DNA from: Nematopogon swammerdamellus | Taxonomy: Eukaryota > Arthropoda > Insecta > Lepidoptera > Adelidae | Assembly (NCBI GenBank): GCA_946902875.1 | Contig: OX336340.1 | Location: forward strand, 12,291,566 to 12,355,565 | Direction: 5' to 3' | Length of the DNA stretch: 64,000 nt | Program-made: the position numbers and the translations under genes | Notes under the pieces: model-generated | Seen by the model: the letters and a program-made list of their open reading frames with translations, nothing else | Database searches by the model: none | Told to the model about the DNA's origin: nothing | Part shown: one piece after another, positions 1 through 11,468 of the stretch | Layout of the letters: each line of letters begins with the position of its first letter | How positions within the stretch are numbered: the first letter of the stretch is position 1

Positions 1-360
1 ATTGTTACAAACATAATCTTAAATACCGGTAAAGATGCCTCATCATCGTAAACTCCCTACTGGTGGAGGCTAGAATGCCTGACTCTGTATCGCGTGCTGT
101 TAACTGATTTAGCTGAAGCAGCGCACGGCTTATACCTAATAGCCAATAGGTGACATACGCAGAACATTGGTCCGCGATTTCGGCACCACAAATACAGCGA
201 GACCTCTCGCTCGGAGATAGTTATTTGGGCTGAACAACGTCACAGAACGGACACGGAGGGGTTGCTAATCGATCCGTTTAACAGTTTGAAAATATAAAAT
301 AGAAAAAGAACGATCGTGTTGCTTCTAGTCTTGTAATCAACCATACCCGGGACATAAATG
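1..360. other. Intergenic, no gene seen
   Basis: I see no splice-bounded exon, RNA gene or repeat with clear ends here. A moderately GC-rich patch at about 60-260 has no open frame that resembles a known protein. Confidence 0.4.
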
Positions 361-636
361 GATGGGTAGAGACATTTCGATCTATAACTCTTTATAAAAT
401 TACATGATTTAGGCAACGTAATGTAGAATAAACGTTTTATAAAACGCTACTACGAAAAACGAAGTTGTAAATAATTTTAGAAAAGTGGAGAAAATGCCGT
501 AGTCGGGTATTCGATTTTTTATACACACCCGACTACAGCATTTTCTTCTACTGCTCTATATGATCAACTTACCTTGTTATTTCGTTAGTTTTTCGTAGTA
601 GCGTTTTATAAAACGATCGAAATGTCTCTACCCATC
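361..636. mobile_element. Palindromic MITE
   Basis: A 276-bp foldback. The left end GATGGGTAGAGACATTTCGA at 361-380 is matched by its reverse complement ending at 636. Two further nested arms pair: TTTATAAAACGCTACTACG near 437-463 with its complement near 586-612, and AGAAAATGCCGTAGTCGGGT near 489-509 with its complement near 526-545. There is no coding capacity. It is a non-autonomous DNA element or foldback; the family was not identified. Confidence 0.7.
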
Positions 637-867
637 GTACGGGTCTTATTATTATTTTATATTATATTGATCTATTTTTATTTATAAACCATTAAGTCTG
701 GAATAACCTAGCTCTTGACAACGAAGGGGTGTGGCAATTGTTTTTTTTTTTTTCAAATCCAATAGCGCTATTTTGAATTTTTCATCTCAAAATCTAGCCG
801 ATGACATGCGGAGTAACGAGACGAATCCAACAATGCCTCACATCTATCCTCACATATTGAATTCGTA

Positions 868-1326
868 TACAGGGTGTTGTAACGGCCAGTACATTAATTT
901 CGCCAGCGCAATCCTTATGTTTTTCCGAGACAAAAAAGTAAATGAAGTTTTTCTGTAAAGTGTCTAGTTTTCGAGATATTAATTTTTGAAATTTATGTTT
1001 TCGTCAAGTGTAATTTGACCCGCGCGGGGGGAGGGTGCTGGCGCGGGAACGGTCGGGGTTGAAAAACTCACGCGCCGCCCGTCGCCACGCAGCCTCTCCT
1101 CGCTCCGTGCACTCGTCCTTGCTCGCTCACTCACCGCGCACCTTTCATTTCCACGTTCGTGCGGAACATTAGATCGTTTTACACTAAATTAATCAATTAG
1201 TTTGTATGAAAATTGTAACTTTATTGTAAAAGGGAATTCAGAAAAAAGTTGTTTGACTTTTTTGTTACTATCGATCCCAATAATCATTTCCTAAATTTAA
1301 TGTACTGGCCGTTACAACACCCTGTA
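868..1326. mobile_element. MITE with TA target duplication (Tc1/mariner-like)
   Basis: The termini TACAGGGTGTTGTAACGGCC (868) and its inverse ending at 1326 form inverted repeats of about 28 bp, flanked on both sides by TA (866-867 and 1327-1328). The inside is non-coding, with a GC-rich core at about 1018-1150. The TA duplication and 459-bp size fit a non-autonomous Tc1/mariner-type element. Confidence 0.75.
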
Positions 1327-2626
1327 TAATTTAGGCTCTGTGAGGAAACAGATGAACACACATACGTACATACTTACATATATACATACATGCATGCATG
1401 CATACTGTATATATTTTATATACATATATATATATATACATACATACATATATACATATTGCATATTGTATATATTTATTGCACTCAAATAGAATATGGG
1501 CAAAAGGTAACACTTAATGCCTCTAGGCATTTTCTAACAGAATACCTTTGCCTTTGGGGTATGATATAATAACTGCTAGGTGAGTGGCGGAAAGAGATAT
1601 TATAAATATTATGATATGACAGATGTACGGGAATACAAAAGATAGAACATAAATATGAATAGTTTAAATACTATACCTATATACCAGATATATACATAAG
1701 ATAGACTAAACATACTTAGTTTTTACATATTATATATATATTTACATACTTACATATGTACATACATACATACATACATATATAGATACATACATTGTCA
1801 TACATTGTCATACATACATACATACTGCCATAGTAAAAGGAAGACGTTTTACAGCAACTGGCAAATATGGTTGCTATTACAAACCCTAAATCATTCCGTT
1901 TTTTCATGATTTGTGTATAACTACTTACTCGTAATAGCTGTGAACGAAAAAAGTAAATATGGGTTTGCCAAAATTCAGAATGTTGCTTATTTTCAAGGTA
2001 GATAACTCCAACGACGGCCGGCGGAGGCTACACGATGCTCGATAGAGGCATTTCACTCGGTCCAATCATCGCAATACCGCCATTGACTTATATATTTGAA
2101 TACCGCGCAATACTTTTCAATTCGCATGTGACTTTAGCATTATAGTGCCGAGCAGGTGGTGTGGTGGTGTCTCGTCCGACGTGCGTGACACCTACATTCG
2201 GCGATACCGTTTAGGTATTTAGGCTCCTTTTGTTTTTCGGCGACGAGGTTACGGCCAAGGATTGAACGTGTCGGATCGCCGACGTTATCGACCACCTTTA
2301 CGCCATCTGAATACCTAAGCAATTCGTTCCGATGCAGCCTCAGTGCGGGTTTAAAGCAAATATAAATCTCTTCTTCAGGTTAAGATTTATGAGAACGAGG
2401 ACATGATGCGTGCGACGCGGGCCTTTAGATTGTACATTTTCAGACAAAATGTTTGTCCATAAATACACAAAAACACAAGAAACTAAACATTAAAAAAACA
2501 ACATTACCGATAAGGACCCTGGATTGAAACATTCTCCCACATCCACCCCTCACCGTTGATTCTTTGTTGTTAAAACACATTCTGCGAAACTGGCCACCCT
2601 CTTCCTTATTGTGGCCCAGTATCCAT
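1327..2626. repeat. Microsatellite-rich intergenic stretch
   Basis: ATAC/GTAT-type tetranucleotide tracts lie at about 1358-1475 and 1690-1825. The open frames over them are repeat artefacts. A minus-strand frame of 60 codons at 2140-2322 matches nothing I recognise and has no supporting neighbours. No gene is called. Confidence 0.5.
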
Positions 2627-3254
2627 CTACTCCGCCTCCGTAAACATCCCCGAGGACTGCAGAGAGGCAACGAAACGCGTTATTGTACTGCACACGCAGT
2701 GATTTACAGACACGCTGTGTGTAATTGGTCCACAGCTGGCAGGTGTAAAGTCTGTTTCACGTAACTTGTCCCTCGCGGTAATCCTTATCCTTTCGGCAAT
2801 AGAGATTGAAATTGCTCCCTTCAAGGGACAAGTTACAGTGAACCCTCTGTACATGAACTGACAGTAGGTTTTGAATAACAGTATGTTTACTTCTCTGGAG
2901 CACCGAGCGAAACGCCTCGCCAATTGACGGCGCCCGTCTTTGGAGTTCCATATCGCAGTCGCCATTTAAGTGTACGATCAAAATGTGGCCAACATATTTA
3001 AATTTGTCCACTATTAGAAGGAGTTGTCCGTACAGACATACTGGCGGGACGGCTGCCGGTGCCATAGCCCGCCTGAACACAAACACGGCTGTTTTTTCAG
3101 CGTTGTATCGGAGCCCATGGGAGTACTCAAACCTCTCACATATCCCCATCAGTTTCCTAAGCTTTGATGCAGAAACTTTGTTATATTGTATGAAAGTAAG
3201 AAAATTAGGATGCATGGAGCAGTATTCAACAAAACAGGCACATCGAAAGAACAA
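2627..3254 (-). pseudogene. Non-LTR retrotransposon reverse-transcriptase relic
   Basis: On the minus strand two frames join across a frameshift. The first (3254 downwards) reads LRKLMGICERFEYSHGLRYN, then an AEK and a VDKFKYVGHIL segment; the second (from about 2965) reads RRQLARRFARCSREVNILLF. This is the thumb and connection region of a non-LTR reverse transcriptase, where C-E-x-Y-x-x-x-H-G-L-x-Y-N-x-x-K and QFKYLGH-like blocks are typical. The catalytic YADD block is not present. The element is 5'-truncated and frame-broken, so inactive. The clade cannot be fixed by eye. Confidence 0.75.
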
Positions 3255-3904
3255 AAATATTAATTATAAAAAAAATCTCACGTTTCTTGACAAAAACGTA
3301 AAAATTGGCGAGATTTACAAACATGGCGCTAATTTGTATTCAAGATGCCACCTTGGGAAACATAATTGAATATTGTTGGCATTATTTGCCTTTGAAATGT
3401 CTTACGATCGTCGTCGGTATACTTCAAATTGGATAAACTAACTTTACACGTTATTGCGAGTTTAGAGATTGTGTCATCACATTCTTACTTGATTTACAAG
3501 AATTCTGGGTGTGGGTCGACTGTGTATGGCTGACAGTGTGGTCAATAATTAGACTATTTCGTAAAATTTACTTTTTACAATGGACCTTGTGTTACTGTCG
3601 GAACGAGGTGCCTATGTAATTACTTGTGTATGTAAGTCCTTATCCCGTGATAAAAAACGGATAAAAATTGTAAATCCTTTAGCGTTTATGTGATTTACTC
3701 GAAAAATGCTTACCCGATTTAAATACGACTTCGAGCAGTAATACATATAGTATAGGTAACAAACAATGTAGGAAACATCGCGGCAGTAGGGGTCGAAAAG
3801 TAAGGTCAAAGGTGATAAAAATCTGAGAAAATAAAGTGCATTATTGGTTTTAAGTAGGTCATTTATATCATAATCTAGCCCTATTAATTTCCCACTGTTG
3901 GGCC
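3255..3904. other. Intergenic, nothing recognised
   Basis: AT-rich sequence with no exon, RNA gene or repeat termini that I can support. It ends at the 8-bp target duplication of the neighbouring hAT element. Confidence 0.35.
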
Positions 3905-4232
3905 TCCCTCATCAGCCCCGGATCTACATATTTTTGGAGGGGGTGCAAAATTTTAAAATGCCGCCCTTTTGCTCTCGTTTATTTTTATAGTAAAATGGGT
4001 TACATTCCCGAAAGAAAGGGGGTTATTCTAGCTAGGTAATTTACTAATACTAATGCCAAAAAGGTATGAATTTTTTTTCGAGGTTTGGAAAACATAGTAT
4101 TGGTACTAGAAAACACACTATATTAAAAAAAATATATCGAAAAGGGGATTTTTTTTTTAGATTAATGAAAAAAATGCACATTCAATTCGACATTATACAA
4201 CGGTTGGCGCGAACGGGCGTAAACATCTTTCA

Positions 4233-4661
4233 TTGAGTAATTTATTCTGCCTCATATTAAGTACAATACAGCGCCGAGCCGTCCGTCTGGTAGGAGACCC
4301 GAAACTGACTGATGATCTGGAGTCTCTCAGTCACAGACGATTTGTAGGGTCACTTAGTCTGTTCTACAGGTACTATCATGGACACTGCTCGGAGGAACCT
4401 GCTTCCCTTATTCCTTGCCATCCAACCTATCTTCGCAGCACTCGTCGCAGAGAAACTGAGCACGCTTTTGTTGTTGACATTGGGCTTTTGAGAACCCATC
4501 GGTTCTCAAAATCGTTCCTTTGTCGCACCGCTAGGGTGTGGAACTGTCTCCCGGCGAGTGTGTTTCCCGAATCCTTTAACCTGGGTGTCTTCAAACGTTG
4601 TATCAACGGGCTAGACAGCCTAGCAACAGTCCGCAAATCTGCTGGCATGGCGCCTCACTGA
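4233..4661 (+). pseudogene. C-terminal fragment of a Jockey-like retrotransposon Pol
   Basis: One open frame of 142 codons reads IQRRAVRLVGDPKLTDDLES near its start, then a SLSLFYRYYHGHCSEE block, and near the end TARVWNCLPASVFPES and NLGVFKRCINGLD. This is the conserved C-terminus that follows the reverse transcriptase in many insect Jockey-type elements. The catalytic domain is missing upstream, so it is a 5'-truncated copy. The same C-terminal block recurs at about 19235-19390 and, more decayed, at 53220-53520. It lies inside the hAT element. Confidence 0.75.
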
Positions 4662-4819
4662 GCGTGGTTTCGCGAGGAGAGGGGTTTTTTGGCTCTGTCG
4701 ACTGTACCATTGGTCTCTCGACAAAGCCACTCATGTTGGTTTACAAAAAAAAAAAAACATAACTCGAAGCTTAAATTGTCGCAAAATGCAAAAAAATAAA
4801 TATATTACATCTTTTTTAA

Positions 4820-5330
4820 CCGACTTCAAAAAAGGAGGAGGTTCTCAATTCGACTGTATTTTTTTTATGTTTGTTACCTCAGATCTTTCGACTGGGTGAA
4901 CCGATTTTGATGATTCTTTTTTTATTTGAAAGCTGGTGCTCCCCGTGTGGTCCAATTTGGTCAAGTTCGGATTGCAAAGCGAGGCGAAATCGCGAGGCCG
5001 AAGGCCGAGCGATTCGCCGAGTACATTAACTGTGAAGTGAACTGTGTAACTAACTTAAAACTGTGAAATAAAAAACTATTTAAAAAAATATAAAAACCGC
5101 CTTCAAAAATGTATGAAATAAAAAAAATCTAACCCTAGAGGCGGTGCAAAAGCAAGCAAAAATGATGCATGAAAGAAAACATGAGTGGACCATATCCTTT
5201 GTGATTTGTGTAGCCTTCTTTAGCACCGCCTTCACTCTAGGGTTCGATTTTTTTTTTATTTCGTACATTTTTGTTGGTGAAAAGCGTTTCATCGAGATTT
5301 GGTGGACGGTTAACATCCGCCTTTATTAAG
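4820..5330. repeat. Dispersed ACCGACTTC-type repeat with foldback
   Basis: It begins AACCGACTTCAAAAAAGGAG and is followed by a foldback pair: ACCGCCTTCAAAAATGTATG near 5096 opposes a CATACATTTTTG-like run near 5265, with AACCCTAGAGGCGGTGC opposing its complement near 5230. Related copies lie at about 15031-15300, 15341-15510 and, inverted, 19150-19205. The short frames over it are not genes. Confidence 0.55.
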
Positions 5331-6536
5331 TAAAAATAAAATGACTAAATAGCTATTTTTAATTAGTAGAATTGAACTGCATGTAGGTAGGTAAATTCCT
5401 ATTTAAATTAAATGACACCAAAAGAAAAAAAGGGGACTGGACTAGGTCATTGCATTACCTAGACCTAGAAAACACCTCCCCACACTCACTCTCCATCGAG
5501 TTTTTATAACAATTTCCAATTTTTGTATGAAAAAGAAGTACGGAATTTCGATTTGAGTGATAAGAATTTTTTTCTTCCAATAATGAGTACTTCCTATTCC
5601 TGAAGCTTCTCAAGCCTATCCTGATAAAACCGGACCATATCGGTATTAAAAAAGAAATGTTTGGAAAAATTAAATACAGGAATCAATAAAATAAAAATTA
5701 AACCATAATTTAATTTTTTATTTAATGTATACAAGCACAATAAGTACTGACTGGATTGGCCTATTGGCGATGCGTGCGGGCGCGGAGTGGAGCCACCTCC
5801 GCCGCGCCTTTTAATATCGGCATATCAATATCAATCAATATCACTTCAATTAATATGGGCGCGCACGCCGATATTAAGGCAATCACATACATTGAAAAAT
5901 CATAACATACAAAAAAAAAAAAATCGAAATTTTTCGATATAAGTACCTAAAAAAGTAGTCATGTTAACTTCTTCAAAAAATGTATGTTATTGATCTAATC
6001 TACATCCTTTGTAAAGTGAATTTGGTAGTTTGACATTTAAATTCCAATTATTAATATACAAAAAATATTTTTTTCTAGGTTCCTTTTTAGAGACTTTAAA
6101 ACAATTATCTCGAAAACCATTTGAGTGATTCATTCTTTTTTCTAAAAATAGATATCTTTTTTGATTGGGCGTGCGATCCAACCACGCGCGCGAGCGGAGC
6201 GGGTATATACCGCTCTACCGCCGCGCCTGCCGAACGTATGCCGCTCGTTCGGCCGACCGACCGACTACGCTACGGCGCGGCGGCGACGCTCGCTCACTAG
6301 ACTAGCCGCTGCGCCGCCCCCTGCCCCCTCCGCCGCCCGTATCAACACCTCCGCTTCTTTACCATTACACGAATTATTTCGCGAGCATTCTTATCGAATC
6401 GAAATCAAAGACATATTTTATAAGTAATTTACAATTTATCTTTATGTTTATGGGTGTGATTTTGCCGCCCCCCAATCTTGCCGCCCGGGGCAAGTGCCCC
6501 TTCCCGCCCCCCCCTAGATCCGGCCCTGTCCCTCAT

Positions 6537-7179
6537 CACGCCATTACTCGTGTGATTCGAGCAGTGAGGTCAGAAATGAAATTTTAAAATCTCAATCCTG
6601 TCTTTTGTTTTCTGTTCCTTCATCTCTACATATTACTGCCGTCTGTATGTATGTTCGATTTATTACTCAAGCACCGTTCAACCAATTTAATTGCGATTTA
6701 GTGCTTTATCGATCTAGTGCTACATACTCCAGTAAGGTTACAGCATCGCGTCATTATTCATGTGAGCTGAGCAGTGGGGTTAGAGAGAAGTAAACGCAAA
6801 CCGGACATTTTCCGTGGTAGTAGGTACGGAACCCCCGGTGCGCGGTCCGACTCGCACTTGGCCTTTTTTTATCTACGTAATGCTACATATCCCCGTAAGG
6901 GTATTATAACACAACATCACGTCATTATTCATATGCGCTGTTGTGAATATAGGTATGCTTATAACTCAAGAACGTCTCAATAATAAATGTATCAATAAAG
7001 TCCAAATTGAAATAAAATAAAATTCTTTATTACCATTTTGCATAAATATTTAAATTCTATAGACCATTATATAAATAAATACTTCAAATCTTTGTTATTT
7101 GTGGGGGAATTTACATTTTAAAGTCGATTTAACACTACAAATGGCATCAATACATATTATAAGATCCAACGTCTACCGT
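6537..7179. repeat. Intergenic with a dispersed lepidopteran repeat
   Basis: At about 6800-6870 the sequence carries GGTACGGAACCCCCGGTGCG followed by a GTCCGACTCGCACTTGGCC-like end. The same motif recurs near 15955-15985, 31655-31700 and 42670-42720. No gene is seen. Confidence 0.45.
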
Positions 7180-7487
7180 CTGGTATGTATGTATGTATGT
7201 ACGTATGTACGTATGTGCGTATGCACGTATGTACGTATGCACGTATGTACGTATGCACGTATGTACGTATGCACGTATGTGCGTATGCACGTATGTACGT
7301 ATGCACGTATGTACGTATGTACGTATGTGCGTATGCACGTATGTACGTATGCACGTATGTACGTATGTGCGTATGCACGTATGTACGTATGCACGTATGT
7401 ACGTATGCACGTATGTACGTATGCACGTATGTACGTATGCACGTATGTACGTATGCACGTATGTATGTATGTAGTATGTGTTTGTAT
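7180..7487. repeat. Microsatellite of ACGTATGT / ACGTATGC octamers
   Basis: About 300 bp of alternating GTATGTAC and GTATGCAC octamers, a higher-order form of a GTAT tetranucleotide repeat. All six frames stay open because of the period, producing Thr-Tyr-Val-Arg-Met-type and His-Thr-Tyr-Ile-Arg-type strings; none is a protein. Confidence 0.9.
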
Positions 7488-8862
7488 GCATGTTCGTTTA
7501 TAATAACTAAAGAACGGCTTAACCTGTTCGCTTGCGGTTGCCAGGTTATAGATAGGCTATACAGCATCACGATATTATTCAAATTAACTAAGCAGTGGAG
7601 TCGGAAGTGAAAGAAGTCGGAAAAAAATTCATCTGACTTACCCGAAAACTACTAAATTGATTTACATAGGGTTTTTTTAGCAATATGATTTGTGAAGTTG
7701 TAAAAATCATTCCATCACTTATAAGGTTCAGGTACCTAGTAAGCTCAAAAGAAGTCGAAATATGAGAATAATAGCAAATCAATTTACAAAATTTCTAATC
7801 ACAATTGGAGCAAGGGACCGAATAGTAAACCCAAGAGTAAACCCAAGTAATCGGGTTTGAAGATCGGTTTCCTTTCATGTGATTTACAGGTTCGAAAAGA
7901 GCATAATACATCGTTTACCTGAACGTAGCCCGGTCTCGTCCTCAGTGAATTACGGTTTTCGAGAAAGTATATCGGTAACCTGAACGCAGCTCGGTGTTCG
8001 GCATCGTACTCAGTGAAACTGAGACGGCAACGGGCAAAATCTATACAGAAGTGATCATTTCGTATTATATTAGGGGTTACATCCGATTTTCTATTAAACC
8101 GACTTTAGCGCGAGCGGAGCCGCGGGCACTGGCAGTTGTAAATAAAATATCAAGAAGGAGGTGTTTTTAAATAGCTTTAATTTAACAACTCGACTCTCGA
8201 AATTGGAATGATAGTCATTACAAAGACGTCATTACTTTGTTGACTTGATTTTATTTTAACTATTTTCAAATGATAATCTTCTTTTTAAGACCAAAATATA
8301 TAGTTTCAGACTATTTGAACGCTATTGTTTTTATTATATACAATTTTAGACTGGCTCTTCACCAAATGTTTTTCAGACAGCGAAAATTAATTACCATGTG
8401 TGCTTGCTTGTTCGCTTGACTACGGTTGGCCTACTAATGAAGCGTCCATGTTCGTACTCATTAATCGATAATAGAAGTTGCGTAAAATCAATCAAGCTCA
8501 TATTCTACACGGAGACGACATTTGCGAGGTTGTGTAAAGTTATTGCATTGTTCACGTTCTCATTGGGCAAGCTAATCTTCTGCTTATACCCATGGCGATG
8601 CCGTCGGTCGTGCGGTCTGGCCGTACGTACTTAAGATACGAGTATGTACATAAATGTACGTCTAGCTAAACTCAACAAATCGTGATTTATAAACTTCAAT
8701 CCTAGAACCAAACCAAAGTTTAAAAAAAATTATGAATGTATAAAATCAGGCCATTTACTACTATATAATTACTACTGTATAAATAATAGACGGCGACAAA
8801 ACTGCTTTTGCGGATAAGCCTAGTAGGCTTCGCAGAACATAAAATTGTAAAATATAAAAATA

Positions 8863-8901
<39 letters not shown>

Positions 8902-8929
8902 AAATAAAAAAAACCTTATCGTCATATTA
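7488..8929. other. Intergenic; Helitron-like tail and (AAAT)n tract
   Basis: No gene is seen. A GCGCGAGCGGAGCCGCGGGC motif at about 8108-8127 resembles the 3' tail of abundant lepidopteran Helitron-like repeats (compare 17401-17430, 18815-18850 and 38315-38335). A TAAA tetranucleotide tract occupies about 8858-8905. Confidence 0.4.
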
Positions 8930-8968
8930 CGCGGACATCTTGAGGTAGGTAACCTCAAGATGTCCGCG
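8930..8968. repeat. Perfect 17-bp inverted repeat (hairpin)
   Basis: CGCGGACATCTTGAGGT, a 5-nt spacer AGGTA, and the exact reverse complement. It directly follows the (AAAT)n tract and an A-rich run. It could be the junction of a foldback element. Confidence 0.8.
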
Positions 8969-9964
8969 TGGAGTGTTTATTGGCATGCGTGACAAACCAG
9001 TGAGTACGGTAAGATTATAAATGCATATCTGCACTGTAGAATCTTACAGTTGTATTGTACAGTTCTTTAAGAGTTCCTCGACACTGAATAGTTACAAAAT
9101 TCATGTCATGTTGGAACTTCGTACGTGTTTTTTATATATAATGTATTTCATGACCAAATTACGGTTTTCCAAAGCTTCAAATGATGATGATAGCTTAAAT
9201 GATGATAGCAAGGATAACATTTACTATTCACCTTCTTTACGCTTGTGTACTTGCGTAGAAACTTTCATAAACCAAACAGTATCATGCTTGGAGTTGAAGT
9301 CAGTGGCCAAGCAAGCTATAGTGGCAAATGCGTCAAGATACCATCTCCTCAGTCTACCAATATCGATGTCTGTGCCCGCCTACGCACGCACCCGCTGCCG
9401 CCGCGCGCCGCGCCGTGTCTTCAGCAACCAACAATACAAATGACTATAGGTATAGATTTGAAATATAAATTTTTTTTGTCATAAATACGCATCTCAAGTG
9501 TCAACTTGTCTTGCGCAAGCTCGCCGCATGCTATGCGAAGAACTCTGCTGCAGCGGAACCCATTTTGCCTATCGTAATCTAAATGCCTCAGGCGTATGCT
9601 CTTGCTAGTATCTAGAGTGTTTCTAATTAAAATTCCAGACTTGTAAATGTAAAAATATTCGCAATAGAATAGCATTGCAATAATATTGTAAAAACCCGAC
9701 TACGAAAAACAAAAAAGGAAAAAATATGATAATTTTGTAATATATTGGGGCAAAGTGCAGTTTAGAATACATACTAGCAAAACTTAGGAAGTCGGATTTA
9801 TGATTCTGAAAATATAGCATTAGGTATCGATCATAATTAATTATGTACTTGATCATAGTCAATCTGCATTGATAATATGAACGAAAGATCATTCGAACAC
9901 AATAATTAATAATACAGCCGGAGTCGGAGTCAGCAAAACTTCTTGAAAATGTAGCTGTAATTAA
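8969..9964. other. Intergenic, no gene recognised
   Basis: A 140-codon plus-strand frame at 9021-9443 ends in a GC-rich patch (9370-9420, CGCACGCACCCGCTGCCGCC and onward). It shows no family motif and no splice-supported partner, so it is not called. The remainder is AT-rich. Confidence 0.35.
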
Positions 9965-9995
9965 AGAAGATGCGTCGCGTAGCGACGCATCTTCT
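9965..9995. repeat. Perfect 14-bp inverted repeat (hairpin)
   Basis: AGAAGATGCGTCGC, spacer GTA, then the exact reverse complement. It is GC-rich in an AT-rich setting. I see no U-tract or neighbouring gene that would make it a functional terminator; a transposon junction is more likely. Confidence 0.8.
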
Positions 9996-10897
9996 GTAAT
10001 TTAACCCTTTCCTAATATTGAGGCGGTGCATGTAGTTTTTTTTTAAACTCCCATAGTGCAGTTTGGCTGCTACCACAGCAGCTGCGTCAAAGCTCTCCTG
10101 CGATGAAGGAATCGTAGAGTTGACAGACTAAGCTGGTTTGCCCAACAGAACCACAGACCACCTAACCGGACCTCCATACTTTTTGGACAGGCAAGCAAAC
10201 TCTAGATGTCGCCATCCACAATGAACACTAAGAATTGTGCCCCCTGTATCCAGTTGGCGTAGTGGTTATATTTTCTTTGCCCGTTGATTGACGTTTGCAT
10301 GTAAACAAATGGCCGTCCCGTCTTCCCTTCTATGTACGTGATTATTTTTTGCTGATTTTCACAAATTCGTTATTAAGATGGAGTATTAACCTATCCTATG
10401 TCAATTCTGTGATGTTCTAGAATATTTTGGTATATCTTTCATTGAGAATCGACGCTTCGTCCAGCTGCTACGCTCTTTCTAACCCTCATACATACATACA
10501 TACATACATACATACAAACATTCAGGCTAAGCACATTACCCTCCTGTTGGCTTCGCCGTAGTCGGGTAAAAATACGCCTTCCTCAGTATAGCCACTTACT
10601 AAGTAACTATTAAGTAATCTGTCGTATAGCTTGTGGATACCTACACATTAAATACGTTCAGTCAAAGCCACCAAATATGACCAAACAATGTAGCGCTCCA
10701 GGCGCCGCGCCGCCGGCCGACACCAGGCGACAGGAACCCGGCAGCGCCCTTTGATATAGTGGACTGTATATTCTTGTATCTTTTCTTTCTTGTGGGGCTT
10801 GGTTCTGCTTCTTAGTAAAACTCTTCTTTTCTTGCTCCGCTTCCTCCCTGGAGATCCTCTCTGGCCACACTATCTGGGCTGCCTGAATAAAAAAATA
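9996..10897. other. Intergenic, no gene recognised
   Basis: It contains a short CATA tract at about 10490-10515 and a GC-rich patch near 10690-10745. A 70-codon minus-strand frame at 10658-10870 has no recognisable motif and is not called. Confidence 0.35.
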
Positions 10898-11425
10898 GGT
10901 AAAAAAACTTTTAAGTTAAACGGTTTTATTAAAAAAAAAAACTAGAAAAAAACATCAGGTGTACAAAAAACTAGAAAATAATAAGGACGCAAACCTGGGC
11001 CTTCTTAAGATTTTACGTCTGGGTAAAAAATCGTGCAGTACTAGCGTGCTGTCTTCTCATGTCGGATGCCAAAGGGCAATTTGTGTCGCTGCGTCAGCGG
11101 AATAAGTAATAAATTGAGACTTTTAACAGACTAATATAAAAACGTAAAGCATGTTATTACGCATATTATACGCCCCACGTTTTTATATTAGTCTGTTAAA
11201 AGTCTCAATTTATTACTTATTCCGCTGACGCAGCGACACAAATTGCCCTTTGGCATCCGACATGAGAAGACAGCACGCTAGTACTGCACGATTTTTTACC
11301 CAGACGTAAAATCTGAAGAAGGCCCAGGTTTGTGTCCTTATTATTTTCTAGTTTTTTGTACACCTGATGTTTTTTTCTAGTTTTTTTTTAATAAAACCGT
11401 TTAACTTAAAAGTTTTTTTAACTAT
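10898..11425. repeat. Long near-perfect palindrome (about 250-bp arms)
   Basis: The left arm 10898-11147 is read back in the right arm 11177-11425. The matched blocks include TGTCGCTGCGTCAGCGGAAT, GGCATCCGACATGAGAAGAC and ACGTCTGGGTAAAAAATCGT-like segments. The centre is a short AT-rich spacer with CATATTATACGCCCC. Transcribed, it would form a very long hairpin. Copy 2 keeps only the inner part of the left arm (from about 23875). Confidence 0.8.
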
Positions 11426-11468
11426 TTTTTTATTTACTCGTTTTTAGTTTGATTTTAGCTCGTATCAT

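Larger units (their letters stand above)
3913..6528. mobile_element. hAT-type DNA transposon remnant with 8-bp target duplication
   Basis: The element starts CAGCCCCGGATCTA (3913) and ends with the inverse of CAGGGCCGGATCTAGG (6528). It is flanked by a perfect 8-bp duplication, TCCCTCAT, at 3905-3912 and 6529-6536. CAGGG-type termini and an 8-bp duplication are hallmarks of the hAT superfamily. No hAT transposase frame survives. The 2.6-kb interior holds a Jockey-like fragment (4233-4661), copies of an ACCGACTTC-type lepidopteran repeat (about 4820-5330) and GC-rich patches (5768-5815, 6170-6350), so it has served as a landing site for later insertions. Confidence 0.8.

Noticed and set aside
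2140..2322. Minus-strand 60-codon frame with a CRCHARRTRHHH-type end
   Set aside because: No family match, no neighbouring exon, and set in repeat-rich sequence.
7099..7610. Cys/Tyr/Val/Met-rich open frames of up to 141 codons on both strands
   Set aside because: They are translations of a GTAT-type octamer microsatellite.
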